In this document: one piece after another, positions 7,201 to 15,177 of the stretch
Numbering within the stretch: position 1 is the stretch's first letter
Layout: each line of letters begins with the position of its first letter
Assembly: GCA_012735285.1 (NCBI GenBank)
Contig: JAAYHT010000264.1
Location: forward strand, 1 to 20,646
Length of the DNA: 20,646 nt
Direction: 5' to 3'
Source: Clostridiales bacterium
GTDB taxonomy: Bacteria > Bacillota > Clostridia > Peptostreptococcales > Anaerovoracaceae
Translations under genes and position numbers: made by a program
The notes under the pieces: generated by a model
Database searches by the model: none
What the model saw: only the letters and a program-made list of their open reading frames with translations
Told to the model about the DNA's origin: nothing

Positions 7201-9211
7201 TACGAGATTAGCTAATGTTTTCAGTAAACTATTGAGATTCGGAGTAGTCCAGTCAGCTATCTTAGCTATATTGTTAAATTTAATAATAGAGAGTCTTGGA
7301 AGACATTCGTTTCTAGATGGCTTTGGATTTATGCTAAAGGATCCAAAGGTCTTTTTCTATAACGCCTTTATTATTTTCGTGACCCTTTCAATTTCATTGA
7401 TAGTAAAGCGTCGGATATTTTCATATATATTGATATGCTCTGCCTGGTTGGCGCTGGGGATAACTAATGGTGTTATCCTAAGCTTTAGGATGACTCCCTT
7501 TACTGTTGCGGATTTTGCCTTGTTTGAAAACGGCATATCAATTCTACCCAATTACATGAGTACCTTTGAGATTGTATTGGCGGCAATAGGTACAGTTGCC
7601 CTTATTGCAGCCTTTGTAATTGCATTTAGGCGTGCACCTAAAAGAAAAAAGAAGATTAACTATAAGCTAAATATCTCGCTTATATTAGTATTTGTTATAA
7701 GCTTATACGGCCTTACTAATCTAGGCATTAAAAACTGGTGGCTTTCAACCTACTTCAGCAATTTAGCCTATGCTTATAGGGATTATGGAGTAGCCTATTG
7801 TTTTACAAATACCTGGTTAAACAGGGGTATTCCAACACCTAAAAAGTACTCGGAGGAATTGATTATAAATATATTTGAAGACGGAATACCCCTAGGAAAC
7901 ATCAAGGCCAATCCACTTATACCTGTAACATTTACTGCAGGTGGGGAAGTGGAGAATAAGCCTAATATCATCTACGTCCAATTGGAGTCCTTTATAGACC
8001 CATATATGATCAATGGCCTTAAATTCTCAAAGGATCCAATACCCAATTTCCGCAGATTGAAAAGAGAGCACAGCAGCGGTTTCTTAAGAGTACCCTCTGT
8101 TGGTGCGGGTACTGCCAATACTGAGTTTGAGGTATTGACCGGCATGAGGATAATGTCCTTTGGACCAGGAGAATACCCCTATAAAACAGTACTTAGGAAA
8201 ACTGCATGTGAAAGCATAAACTATATTCTAAAAGATCTAGGTTATTCATCCCATGCTATTCATAATCACAGGGGAGCCTTTTATGGCAGGGACGAGATTT
8301 TTTCAAACCTTGGTTTTGACACCTTTACATCTTTGGAGTATATGAATGGTGTTGAGAAGACACCCGGTAACTGGGCTAAGGATTTTGTTTTGAAAGATGA
8401 GATAATGTATGCCCTAAATTCAACTAAAGACAAGGACTTTATCTTAGCCATCTCTGTCCAGGGTCATGGTAGATACCCTGAGACAAAAAGAATCCCCGAT
8501 GAGGAATTAGTGGTACGGATTACAGAAGGCATTGAGGATGAGGCAGAGCTCAATGCGATGGAATACTATGTGCAGCAGATCTATGAGATGGATCAATTTA
8601 TAGGAGAATTAATTGATCAAATAGAAAATTACCACGAGGATGTGGTTGTTGTTTTCTACGGAGATCATCTACCTGTTCTAAACCTTACAAGCGACGACCT
8701 TGTAACCTATTCGGTTCATGAGACTGAATATGTAATTTATTCAAACTTTGAACTAAGAAAGATAGATGAAGATTTGGCTTCATACCAGCTTACAGCTCAG
8801 GTGCTAGAACTACTTGGTATACAAAAAGGCATCCTTCCCTGGTATCATCAGACCAGAAAAAATTACGGAAACTATCTGGACAATCTGGAAATCTTGCAAT
8901 ATGATATGCTTTATGGACAGAATTATGTATTTGGTATGACTAATCCCTTTGAACCTACCGATCTTAAGATGGGAATAAGGGATATTCGTGTTGACGATAT
9001 CTTTGATTTTGCCGGCAGCACCTATGTAATAGGAGAGAATTTCACTCCATACAGCAGGGTATCAGTAAAGGGCGATTTTGTAGATACAGTGTTTGTCAGC
9101 CCTCAAATATTGAGGATTCCTGGTGGAGCCGGCAGTTCAAATCCTGAGGATTATGCTATAAGTCAGGTTGGAAAGTATAACTATGTCCTATCAACAGTGG
9201 ACGTGAAATGA
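7184..9211 (+). CDS. LTA-synthase-family membrane phosphoglycerol transferase
   Basis: This 675-residue LtaS/alkaline-phosphatase-superfamily enzyme has about five N-terminal membrane helices (within residues ~15-200) and a large extracellular sulfatase-like domain (about 250-580). Key residues aligned with LtaS are metal ligand E268 in VQLESF, nucleophile T310 in GTANTEF, and D494/H495 in YGDHLP. It probably makes or decorates a glycerophosphate-type envelope polymer. About 90 residues follow the catalytic domain, rich in beta strands (GSTYVIGENFTPYSRVSVKG), resembling an IPT/TIG-type domain. I place the start at the ATG at 7184, preceded by CAGGGG (7171-7176), overlapping rsmA by 17 bases. 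A start at 7130 would give 18 more residues but has a poorer context. Confidence 0.88.
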   Translation: MRIRDNTRLANVFSKLLRFGVVQSAILAILLNLIIESLGRHSFLDGFGFMLKDPKVFFYNAFIIFVTLSISLIVKRRIFSYILICSAWLALGITNGVILSFRMTPFTVADFALFENGISILPNYMSTFEIVLAAIGTVALIAAFVIAFRRAPKRKKKINYKLNISLILVFVISLYGLTNLGIKNWWLSTYFSNLAYAYRDYGVAYCFTNTWLNRGIPTPKKYSEELIINIFEDGIPLGNIKANPLIPVTFTAGGEVENKPNIIYVQLESFIDPYMINGLKFSKDPIPNFRRLKREHSSGFLRVPSVGAGTANTEFEVLTGMRIMSFGPGEYPYKTVLRKTACESINYILKDLGYSSHAIHNHRGAFYGRDEIFSNLGFDTFTSLEYMNGVEKTPGNWAKDFVLKDEIMYALNSTKDKDFILAISVQGHGRYPETKRIPDEELVVRITEGIEDEAELNAMEYYVQQIYEMDQFIGELIDQIENYHEDVVVVFYGDHLPVLNLTSDDLVTYSVHETEYVIYSNFELRKIDEDLASYQLTAQVLELLGIQKGILPWYHQTRKNYGNYLDNLEILQYDMLYGQNYVFGMTNPFEPTDLKMGIRDIRVDDIFDFAGSTYVIGENFTPYSRVSVKGDFVDTVFVSPQILRIPGGAGSSNPEDYAISQVGKYNYVLSTVDVK

Positions 9212-9226
9212 AAGGAAATGGTTGAA

Positions 9227-10321
9227 ATGAGCAAAGATTTATTTAGAAAAGAGTTAGAACAATTAAGACCCTATGTACCTGGAAAGCCCATTGAAGAGGT
9301 AAAGAGAGAATATGGACTTTCTGAAATTGAGAAAATGGCCTCCAATGAAAACCAGTTAGGACCTTCGCCTTTGGCCCTTGAGTATGTGAAAAGGGCCTTA
9401 AATGAGGTGAATTTCTATCCTGAATCGACGGCTGTCGAACTAAAGAGGGATCTAGCAGACTACCTTGGAGTTGGTTTTGATAATATAATTGTAGGAAATG
9501 GGGCAGAAGAACTCCTATCTTTAATAGCCAATACTTTTATTAACCAGGGTGATGAGGTAGTGGTTGCTTCGCCATCCTTTGGAATCTACGGCATTACAAC
9601 AAGCATTTTAGGTGCTAAGGTTGTATCAGTACCATTTAAGGTCAAGGAATACGATTTAGACGGCATGTTAAATGCAATAAACGATAAAACCAAATTAGTT
9701 TACCTATGCAATCCTAATAACCCTACTGGGAATATAATTAAAAAGAAAGACATGGACTATTTCTTCGAAAAGCTACCTAGCCATGTAGTAGTAATCCTTG
9801 ATGAGGCCTATTTCGAATATGCCATGTCAGAAAGCGAGTACCCTAACGGCTTGGACTATTTACAGAAAAGACCAAATACTGTTGTAATAAGGACCTTCTC
9901 TAAAGTTTATGGACTAGCAGGATTAAGGGTTGGATACCTAATCACATCTAAAGAAATAGCGGATGTGATGAACAAGGCTAAATTAACTTTCAATGTCAAC
10001 AAGCTAGCTCAAGAAGCTGCACGTGGAGCCTTGAGGGATAAGGAACACAGGGAAAAAACTTTAGAAATGAATGCTAAGTCAATTGAAATGATGGAAAACT
10101 TCTTTGACCAGATGGAATTTGACTACTTTAAATCATACACCAATTTCATCTTTGTAGATGTACAGAAGCATTCTAAAATCATCTTTGAAGGGCTAATGAA
10201 GCAAGGTGTAATTGTAAGGCCGGGCTATTTCTGGGGATGGGATAACTGGATCAGAGTTAGTACTGGAACTATTCAACAGACTAAGAAGTTTACATCTACG
10301 CTATATACTTTCTATCTATAA
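9227..10321 (+). CDS. hisC: Histidinol-phosphate aminotransferase-like PLP enzyme
   Basis: This 364-residue class I/II aminotransferase of the HisC type carries SNENQLGPSP near the N-terminus, the substrate and cofactor loop YLCNPNNPTG, DEAYFEY, and PLP-binding lysine K226 in TFSKVYGLAGLR. HisC transfers an amino group between glutamate and histidinol phosphate. No other histidine gene is nearby, so a related role (aromatic or phenylalanine transamination, or a CobD-like decarboxylase) is possible. The start chosen (9227) sits 10 bases after AAAGGA (9211-9216). The upstream ATG at 9218 is too close to that site. A strong terminator follows, closing the + strand block. Confidence 0.82.
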   Translation: MSKDLFRKELEQLRPYVPGKPIEEVKREYGLSEIEKMASNENQLGPSPLALEYVKRALNEVNFYPESTAVELKRDLADYLGVGFDNIIVGNGAEELLSLIANTFINQGDEVVVASPSFGIYGITTSILGAKVVSVPFKVKEYDLDGMLNAINDKTKLVYLCNPNNPTGNIIKKKDMDYFFEKLPSHVVVILDEAYFEYAMSESEYPNGLDYLQKRPNTVVIRTFSKVYGLAGLRVGYLITSKEIADVMNKAKLTFNVNKLAQEAARGALRDKEHREKTLEMNAKSIEMMENFFDQMEFDYFKSYTNFIFVDVQKHSKIIFEGLMKQGVIVRPGYFWGWDNWIRVSTGTIQQTKKFTSTLYTFYL

Positions 10322-10329
10322 TATAAATC

Positions 10330-10364
10330 ATCAGTACTCTTCTAGTTGAAGGTACTGATTTTTT
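10330..10364 (+). terminator. Intrinsic terminator after hisC
   Basis: ATCAGTAC (10330-10337) pairs with GTACTGAT (10352-10359), and inside it CTTC (10339-10342) pairs with GAAG (10348-10351). There is one bulged T and a TAGTT loop, and a run of six T ends the structure. It begins eight bases after the hisC stop and should end the long upstream transcript. Confidence 0.9.
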
Positions 10365-10375
10365 CATAATGAGGA

Positions 10376-10405
10376 TTGATTAAGGGCAAAGAGCAATGGT
10401 ATAAT
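10376..10405 (+). promoter_or_regulatory. Sigma-A promoter for the HD-GYP-like gene
   Basis: TTGATT (10376-10381), an 18-base spacer and a perfect TATAAT (10400-10405) lie just after the hisC terminator and 66 bases before the HD-GYP start. The gene therefore has its own transcript. Confidence 0.7.
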
Positions 10406-10471
10406 TGGGTAGTTTTGTATTAACTCTAGTGTAAAAATTTGACGGTATGCATTAATTCAGGAGGAACAGAC

Positions 10472-11542
10472 ATGCGATTCGTACCGACTAGTTGTATAAG
10501 AGAAGGTATGATATTAGGGAAAGATCTCTATAACAATATTGGAGACTTAATGCTTGCCAAGGGAGTAGTCCTTACAGCTGAATATATAAAAGCAATAAAA
10601 AATTTGAAATACAATGGAATATATATCGATGATGATATCTCAAAGGATATTCCCATTATTAATATTATCAGCGAGAAGGTTAGAGTTGATGCAATAGCTG
10701 CAATAAAAAATATCTTTACCCATGTTGAGAAGGGAAATTCAATCGACGCTAAGCATATAGAAGCGACGATGGAGCAAGTTAAAAAAATTGTAGAACAACT
10801 TTTTAACAATAAAGAACTAATGGTAAATATGGTTGATATCAAGGTGTTTGATGACTATACTTACTATCATTCTGTAAATGTGGCAGTATTATGTATTATA
10901 CTTGGGATGGCCCTTGGTATGACCGAAGATGATCTGTTAAATCTAGGCTATGCAGCCATTTTTTATGATATAGGCAAGGTGTTTATTGACAAGGACCTAT
11001 TAAATAAACCTGGAGCCTTGACCGATGATGAGTACGATCAAGTTAAATCTCACAGTTTACTAGGTTACGAATATTTAAAAAAGGGCAATAAGGTACCCAT
11101 TGAATCCTATATTGGAGTGTTGGATCACCATGAGAGGTATGGAGGCGGCGGTTACCCGAATGGATTAAAAGAAGATCTGATTTCATACTTTGGCAGAATT
11201 ATAGCCATTGCGGATGCATATGATGCGCTGACCTCTGATAGGCCTTATAGGAAGGCCCTTCTTCCATCTGAAGCTATGGAATATGTCATGGGTTCCGTAT
11301 CCACCTTGTTTGATCCCGATATCGTTAAAGTCTTTGTTAGAAAGATCGCTCCTTATCCTATAGGAACCTGCGTCAGGCTCAGCAACGGAATGGTTGGCAT
11401 TGTTGTTGAAAACTATGAAGATTTATGCATGAGACCCCTGATTAGGGTTTTCCAGGATGAACAAGGAGAGCAAATTGGACCCTACGAGATTCAGCTTTCG
11501 GATCCCCATGCCTTGTGCTTAACAATTGTTGAAGTGCTTTAA
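10472..11542 (+). CDS. HD-GYP-type protein with altered HD motif
   Basis: This 356-residue protein resembles HD-GYP cyclic-di-GMP phosphodiesterases. The first ~100 residues resemble the small domain often placed before HD-GYP modules (SCIREGMILGKDLYNNIGDLMLAKG). The HD-GYP domain follows (about 130-300). The first histidine (YYHSVNVA), HH219-220 in HHERYGGGGYPNGL and the DAYDALTSDRPYR motif are present, but the HD dyad reads YD (Y165-D166 in IFYDIGK), so a metal ligand is lost. The family D of HHERxDGxGYP is G. It may be a c-di-GMP binder or weak enzyme instead of a full phosphodiesterase. The start has AGGAGG (10459-10464). An in-frame TTG at 10439 lacks such a site. Confidence 0.88.
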   Translation: MRFVPTSCIREGMILGKDLYNNIGDLMLAKGVVLTAEYIKAIKNLKYNGIYIDDDISKDIPIINIISEKVRVDAIAAIKNIFTHVEKGNSIDAKHIEATMEQVKKIVEQLFNNKELMVNMVDIKVFDDYTYYHSVNVAVLCIILGMALGMTEDDLLNLGYAAIFYDIGKVFIDKDLLNKPGALTDDEYDQVKSHSLLGYEYLKKGNKVPIESYIGVLDHHERYGGGGYPNGLKEDLISYFGRIIAIADAYDALTSDRPYRKALLPSEAMEYVMGSVSTLFDPDIVKVFVRKIAPYPIGTCVRLSNGMVGIVVENYEDLCMRPLIRVFQDEQGEQIGPYEIQLSDPHALCLTIVEVL

Positions 11543-11559
11543 AATGACACGCCCTTCTA

Positions 11560-12474
11560 TTATTTAGGATCCATGTGTGCAACTATTTTAATCTTTAATT
11601 CCCTTTCTATCTGGTTTTCAATCCTGTCGATTATATCGTGGCTAATAAATGGATCGATATCCGCATTTATCTCTATGTGTACTGATGCAAAGGTTTTTCC
11701 AGGACCGTAGCAATGCACATGAAGGTCGTGGCAGCCTATTACATTTTCATGGGAATGAATAATTTTCTCTATCCTCTCCACAAGTTTTTGATCTGGAGCC
11801 CTTCCTAAAAGAGGGGAGGCTGATTCAAGTACAAGCTGTATACCTGAATATATTATGAATAGAGCTACAAGCGCTCCCATGTAACCGTCTAATTGAAGAC
11901 CGGTCACCCTATCTATTATGATGTTCACAAGCACTGCAGAAGTGGAAATAACGTCATTTCTGCTGTCAGCACCTGTGGCTTTTATGGCAGGGGAGTCAAT
12001 GGTTTTGCCCACTGAGAGGTTAAATAATGCATGCCATATCTTAACCAGTATGGCTAGAACTAAAATAACTATTGTTATATAGCTGAACTGAATAGGTTCA
12101 GGAAATCTTATCTTATCAATGGATTTAAATAGTAATTGAACACCTATTACTAGAATAATAAAAGAAATAATTAAGCCAGTAATATACTCAATTCTTGCAT
12201 GGCCAAAAGGATGGTCCTTGTCTGCAGGCTTAGATGCCAGTTTTATTCCAATAAGAAGAATAATGGATGATGAGGCATCAGCAAGGTTGTTGATACCGTC
12301 AGCCAGTATTGCCAGACTGTTGAAAACAATACCTGCTGCAATTTTTATAACACACAAAAACGCGTTTATGAGGATGCCTAAAGTTCCTGCAAGTTTGCTG
12401 TAGCTGTCCCTTACCTTAGGATCCTCAACATTTTGATAGTCCTTAACAAATATTTTAATAAGAAAGTTTTTCAT
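11560..12474 (-). CDS. Cation diffusion facilitator metal exporter
   Basis: This 304-residue CDF transporter has about six membrane helices (residues ~30-220) and a C-terminal cytoplasmic metal-sensing domain (about 225-304). The transport-site residues are D59 and N63 on TM2 (ADGINNLADA) and D170 and D174 on TM5 (GADSRNDV). Zinc exporters usually have HxxxD on TM5. DxxxD there, with an N in the TM2 pair, resembles the manganese group, so manganese (or iron) efflux is the better guess. The DHPFGH cytoplasmic motif (H88, H92) is present. It is convergent with the HD-GYP gene (17 bases between stops) and has GGAGG before the start. Its own promoter lies upstream. Confidence 0.88.
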   Translation of the reverse strand: MKNFLIKIFVKDYQNVEDPKVRDSYSKLAGTLGILINAFLCVIKIAAGIVFNSLAILADGINNLADASSSIILLIGIKLASKPADKDHPFGHARIEYITGLIISFIILVIGVQLLFKSIDKIRFPEPIQFSYITIVILVLAILVKIWHALFNLSVGKTIDSPAIKATGADSRNDVISTSAVLVNIIIDRVTGLQLDGYMGALVALFIIYSGIQLVLESASPLLGRAPDQKLVERIEKIIHSHENVIGCHDLHVHCYGPGKTFASVHIEINADIDPFISHDIIDRIENQIERELKIKIVAHMDPK

Positions 12475-12502
12475 TATTCCTCCGATAATATTATGTCAGA
12501 AT

Positions 12503-12531
12503 ATTATATTCCCTAACCTATATTTTGTAAA
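12503..12531 (-). promoter_or_regulatory. Sigma-A promoter of the CDF exporter, with palindrome over -10
   Basis: On the - strand, TTTACA (12526-12531), a 17-base spacer and TATAAT (12503-12508) form a good promoter about 30 bases before the exporter start. A perfect 13-base palindrome, GAATAT-T-ATATTC (12499-12511), covers the -10 box, and another, ATAATATTAT (12485-12494), lies downstream in the leader. Both are candidate operator sites, for example for a metal regulator, but AT-rich DNA produces such palindromes easily. Confidence 0.65.
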
Positions 12532-12603
12532 CAATGGGTGGTAGGTGCTGATAAGAGATATTTATTGAAGGGAGTGATAATATAGAACAAGGAAAGTATT
12601 AAG

Positions 12604-13458
12604 CTATTTATGAAAGACTGAATTATGCTTGTATATTTCTTCAAGCTTAGAGAGTTTATCTTTAAGGGTTTTTTCCTGTATCTTGCTGATGTATGCAACA
12701 AGAGCATTGATAAGAGACATGGCAGCGGTGTATGAATCCATGAAGGTTTCAGATTTAACAGTTGCTTTTAAAGAAAGGTCGGCAAGGTTATTTAAGGGGG
12801 AAAGAGGAGAATCTGTTATAGCAACGATTTTTGATTTTTTCTTAGAGAAATGCTGCATTAGACTAACAGTTTCTTTTGAATATCTTTTAAATCCTATTGA
12901 TATTAAGCAATCTTGATCATTAACATCTAAAATCTGTTCCCATGCATTTGACTCGAGCAATATAACATGATCAAGGGCTATATTTAAAAGAAAATACAGA
13001 TAATCTGCTAAAGCTGCAGAACGTCTTGATCCAACTACAAATACCCTCTTCGATTTGCAAACTAAATTACATGCTTGTTCCATAAGGACTGGATTCAATT
13101 CATTTATTGTTTCCTGTATATTCTCCAGATCATTTTTCATAACATCATAGAAAAAATCTGCTGTTTCAACATTCTTACTAACTGATCTCTCTAATTTCAC
13201 CAAAGTACGGCCTCTTAGGGCTTCATTCTGCATAAAACGTTTAAATTCAGCGAACCCTGAGAATCCAAGACGTGAAGAAAACCTAATAATGGTTGCTTCG
13301 CTGACTTCTATTTTTTTTGCTAATTGTGAACTGGTCATCAGTATTACAATCGTTGGGTTTTTTAGAATATAGTCAGCAACTCTTTTCTCTGCCGGTGTAA
13401 AGAGCTTGTATTGTTCTAATATAATATCGGTAATCAGATCTTCATAGTCTCTTTTCAT
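12604..13458 (-). CDS. MurR/RpiR-family transcriptional regulator
   Basis: This 284-residue regulator has an N-terminal HTH_6 domain (about 5-80, recognition helix near SEATIIRFSSRLGFSG) and a C-terminal SIS domain (about 125-255, VFVVGSRRSAALADYL, ISIGFKRYSKETV). SIS domains of this family bind phosphorylated sugars or sugar acids, often derived from amino sugars or MurNAc. It is transcribed away from an eight-gene + strand set and most likely controls it. The start has AAAGGA (about 13466-13472 on the + strand). It lies upstream of the CDF exporter on the same strand, but that gene has its own promoter and is 129 bases away. Confidence 0.92.
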   Translation of the reverse strand: MKRDYEDLITDIILEQYKLFTPAEKRVADYILKNPTIVILMTSSQLAKKIEVSEATIIRFSSRLGFSGFAEFKRFMQNEALRGRTLVKLERSVSKNVETADFFYDVMKNDLENIQETINELNPVLMEQACNLVCKSKRVFVVGSRRSAALADYLYFLLNIALDHVILLESNAWEQILDVNDQDCLISIGFKRYSKETVSLMQHFSKKKSKIVAITDSPLSPLNNLADLSLKATVKSETFMDSYTAAMSLINALVAYISKIQEKTLKDKLSKLEEIYKHNSVFHK

Positions 13459-13493
13459 TTAAAAGTCCTTTCATTTTGTAGATTTATTGTCTT

Positions 13494-13499
13494 ATTATA
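13494..13499 (-). promoter_or_regulatory. Extended -10 element for the RpiR gene
   Basis: On the - strand the sequence reads TGATATAAT, a TG-extended -10 with perfect TATAAT (13494-13499), 35 bases before the regulator start. No good -35 hexamer is visible at 17-18 bases, which is tolerated with an extended -10. Confidence 0.5.
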
Positions 13500-13531
13500 T
13501 CAGAATAAATAAAATTATGGAATATTAATAC

Positions 13532-13569
13532 CTTGACATGTCGAGTATCTATGTTATTATTTAAATAAT
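13532..13569 (+). promoter_or_regulatory. Promoter of the catabolic operon with two palindromes
   Basis: TTGACA (13533-13538), 16 bases, then TATTAT (13555-13560) form the likely promoter of the HAD-to-DUF47 gene set. Two palindromes overlap it: CTTGACATGTCGAG (13532-13545, one mismatched pair) covers the -35, and ATTATTTAAATAAT (13556-13569, perfect) covers the -10 and start region. Both are natural candidates for the binding site of the divergent RpiR regulator. Confidence 0.6.
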
Positions 13570-13638
13570 CTGATAATTGAAGAAAATTTAACTACAAAAT
13601 AAAATGTGAAGAAATAATTACAAAAGGAAGATGATAAA

Positions 13639-14325
13639 TTGAGTAAGTATAAGTCAGCAATATTCGATCTTGGATTAACATTAATATATTCGCCCAGAGT
13701 AAAAAACTTTATTAATATATGTCAAAGGTTTGGGATGTATCCAAAAGAGGAAGATGTAAAAAGGGCTTTTTCGTTTACGGATCAGTATTTTATGAAAAAT
13801 CGACCGGGCGTGTTAGGACGTCAGCCCAAAGAATTCTATATGGAATACTTGGCCGTCATGTTCGCATACTTACGTTTAGATCCTGATATAAAGGATTTCT
13901 ATAAAGTTTTGTTTGAAGAATGTCCACCCAGAAAAGAATGGAAGCTTTATGATGAGACTATTCCATTTTTAAATAAATTAAAAGAGCATGGGTTAAAAAT
14001 AGGCCTTCTTTCTAATTGGGATTTGAGTGCTAGATTTATCCTTGATAAGCTTAGCCTTACGGATTATTTTGACAGTATAATAATCTCCTCAGAGATAGGA
14101 ATAGAAAAACCCGCCAAGGAGGCATTCATTAAAAGTTTGGAAAGCTTAAATGTGCACCCAAACGAAGCTTTCTATGTAGGTGATAATTATTTTGATGATG
14201 TAAAAGGTGGGAATCAAGTAGGCTTAAAAGTATTTTTGTTAAATCGAACAGATAAACCCTGCCGATTTAAGGAGGGAAACTTTAAAGAGATAAATTCATT
14301 GATGGAAATACTAAATTATATTTAG
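13639..14325 (+). CDS. HAD-superfamily hydrolase, atypical motif I
   Basis: This 228-residue HAD hydrolase has a helical cap (about 20-100). Motifs are nucleophile D10 in IFDLGLTL, S125 in LLSNWD, K157 in IEKPAKEAF, and GDNYFDD (181-187). The usual second aspartate of DxDxT, the general acid/base in phosphatases, is G12. Activity may be weaker or use another residue, although glycine at this place occurs in some subfamilies. The start is TTG (13639), eight bases after AAGGAAG. The nearby ATG at 13631 runs into a stop. As first gene of the set it may remove phosphate from a sugar phosphate. The TIM-barrel gene starts 22 bases after its stop. Confidence 0.85.
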   Translation: MSKYKSAIFDLGLTLIYSPRVKNFINICQRFGMYPKEEDVKRAFSFTDQYFMKNRPGVLGRQPKEFYMEYLAVMFAYLRLDPDIKDFYKVLFEECPPRKEWKLYDETIPFLNKLKEHGLKIGLLSNWDLSARFILDKLSLTDYFDSIIISSEIGIEKPAKEAFIKSLESLNVHPNEAFYVGDNYFDDVKGGNQVGLKVFLLNRTDKPCRFKEGNFKEINSLMEILNYI

Positions 14326-14347
14326 TTTCCAGAAGGGAGAAACTTAA

Positions 14348-15142
14348 ATGAAGATTGGAGTATCATCAATACCTTTCTTTAACGAACCACTTGATAAAAC
14401 AATTATTCATATTAAAGATTTAGGATTTGATTATTTAGAAGTTATGTGTGAATCACCCTATGCTCACCCTGACGACTTTGATGAGTTTAGTAGAAAAAAT
14501 ATTAAGAAAATAGCTGATGAACTAAAGGTTAGATTACTCGTGCATGCACCTATTGCTGATATTAATTTTATGAGTCTGAATGATGGAATCAGGGAGGAGG
14601 CCCAACGTCAACTTATTAAGACTATCAAATTAGCTCAGGATTGGGATAGTAGCAGGGTTGTATTTCATATAGGTGGTAAACCCTATATGGGGCTTTGGGA
14701 TGAGGAAAAGGGCTTTGAATATTGTTTAGAAGCACTTGAACCTGTGATAGCTGAAGCAGAGAAAGCAGGAGTAAGATTGCTGCTAGAAAATGATCCTAAC
14801 AAGGTAGGATTAGGCGGTATTGAATGGGCTAGTTTGGAAAGAATTTTGCAGGCTTACGAAGGAAGATTAGGTTTTCTGCTTGATTTAGGACATGCATTGA
14901 TGTTGGGGGATGATAAATTTGATGAATTTATTATAAAGAGTAAGGATGTTATAGAAGGAGTTCATATAAGTAGTAATAACAGGATACGGGATGAACATCT
15001 GGGACTGGGCGAAGGTAATTTAGATGTTCGAAAAGCAATTACAAAGCTCAAGCAAATAGGGTTTAATGAAGAAATAATTATAGAAGTTAAATACGAGAAA
15101 GATATTCTACCGTCTAAGCTTATACTTGAACAGTATATTTAG
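14348..15142 (+). CDS. Sugar phosphate isomerase/epimerase-like TIM barrel
   Basis: This 264-residue protein belongs to the xylose-isomerase-like / AP-endonuclease-2 TIM-barrel superfamily. The divalent metal site looks complete: H66 (VHAPIA), H107 (FHIGG), E147 (LLENDP), D179 and H182 (LDLGHAL), H206 (GVHISSN), H217 in EHLGLGEG, and E246 (IIIEVK). The GLGEGNLD motif is typical of sugar epimerases and isomerases of this group, and also of endonuclease IV. The setting next to a sugar-sensing regulator, HAD and transporter favours isomerisation or epimerisation of a carbohydrate. The substrate cannot be told from sequence. The start follows AGAAGGGAGA. Confidence 0.85.
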   Translation: MKIGVSSIPFFNEPLDKTIIHIKDLGFDYLEVMCESPYAHPDDFDEFSRKNIKKIADELKVRLLVHAPIADINFMSLNDGIREEAQRQLIKTIKLAQDWDSSRVVFHIGGKPYMGLWDEEKGFEYCLEALEPVIAEAEKAGVRLLLENDPNKVGLGGIEWASLERILQAYEGRLGFLLDLGHALMLGDDKFDEFIIKSKDVIEGVHISSNNRIRDEHLGLGEGNLDVRKAITKLKQIGFNEEIIIEVKYEKDILPSKLILEQYI

Positions 15143-15177
15143 TAAATATATTAATTTTAAGAAAAGGAGTAAGAACC

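Noticed and set aside
12629..12916. + strand open frame opposite the RpiR gene
   Set aside because: It is antisense to the SIS domain, with no start signal or known family.
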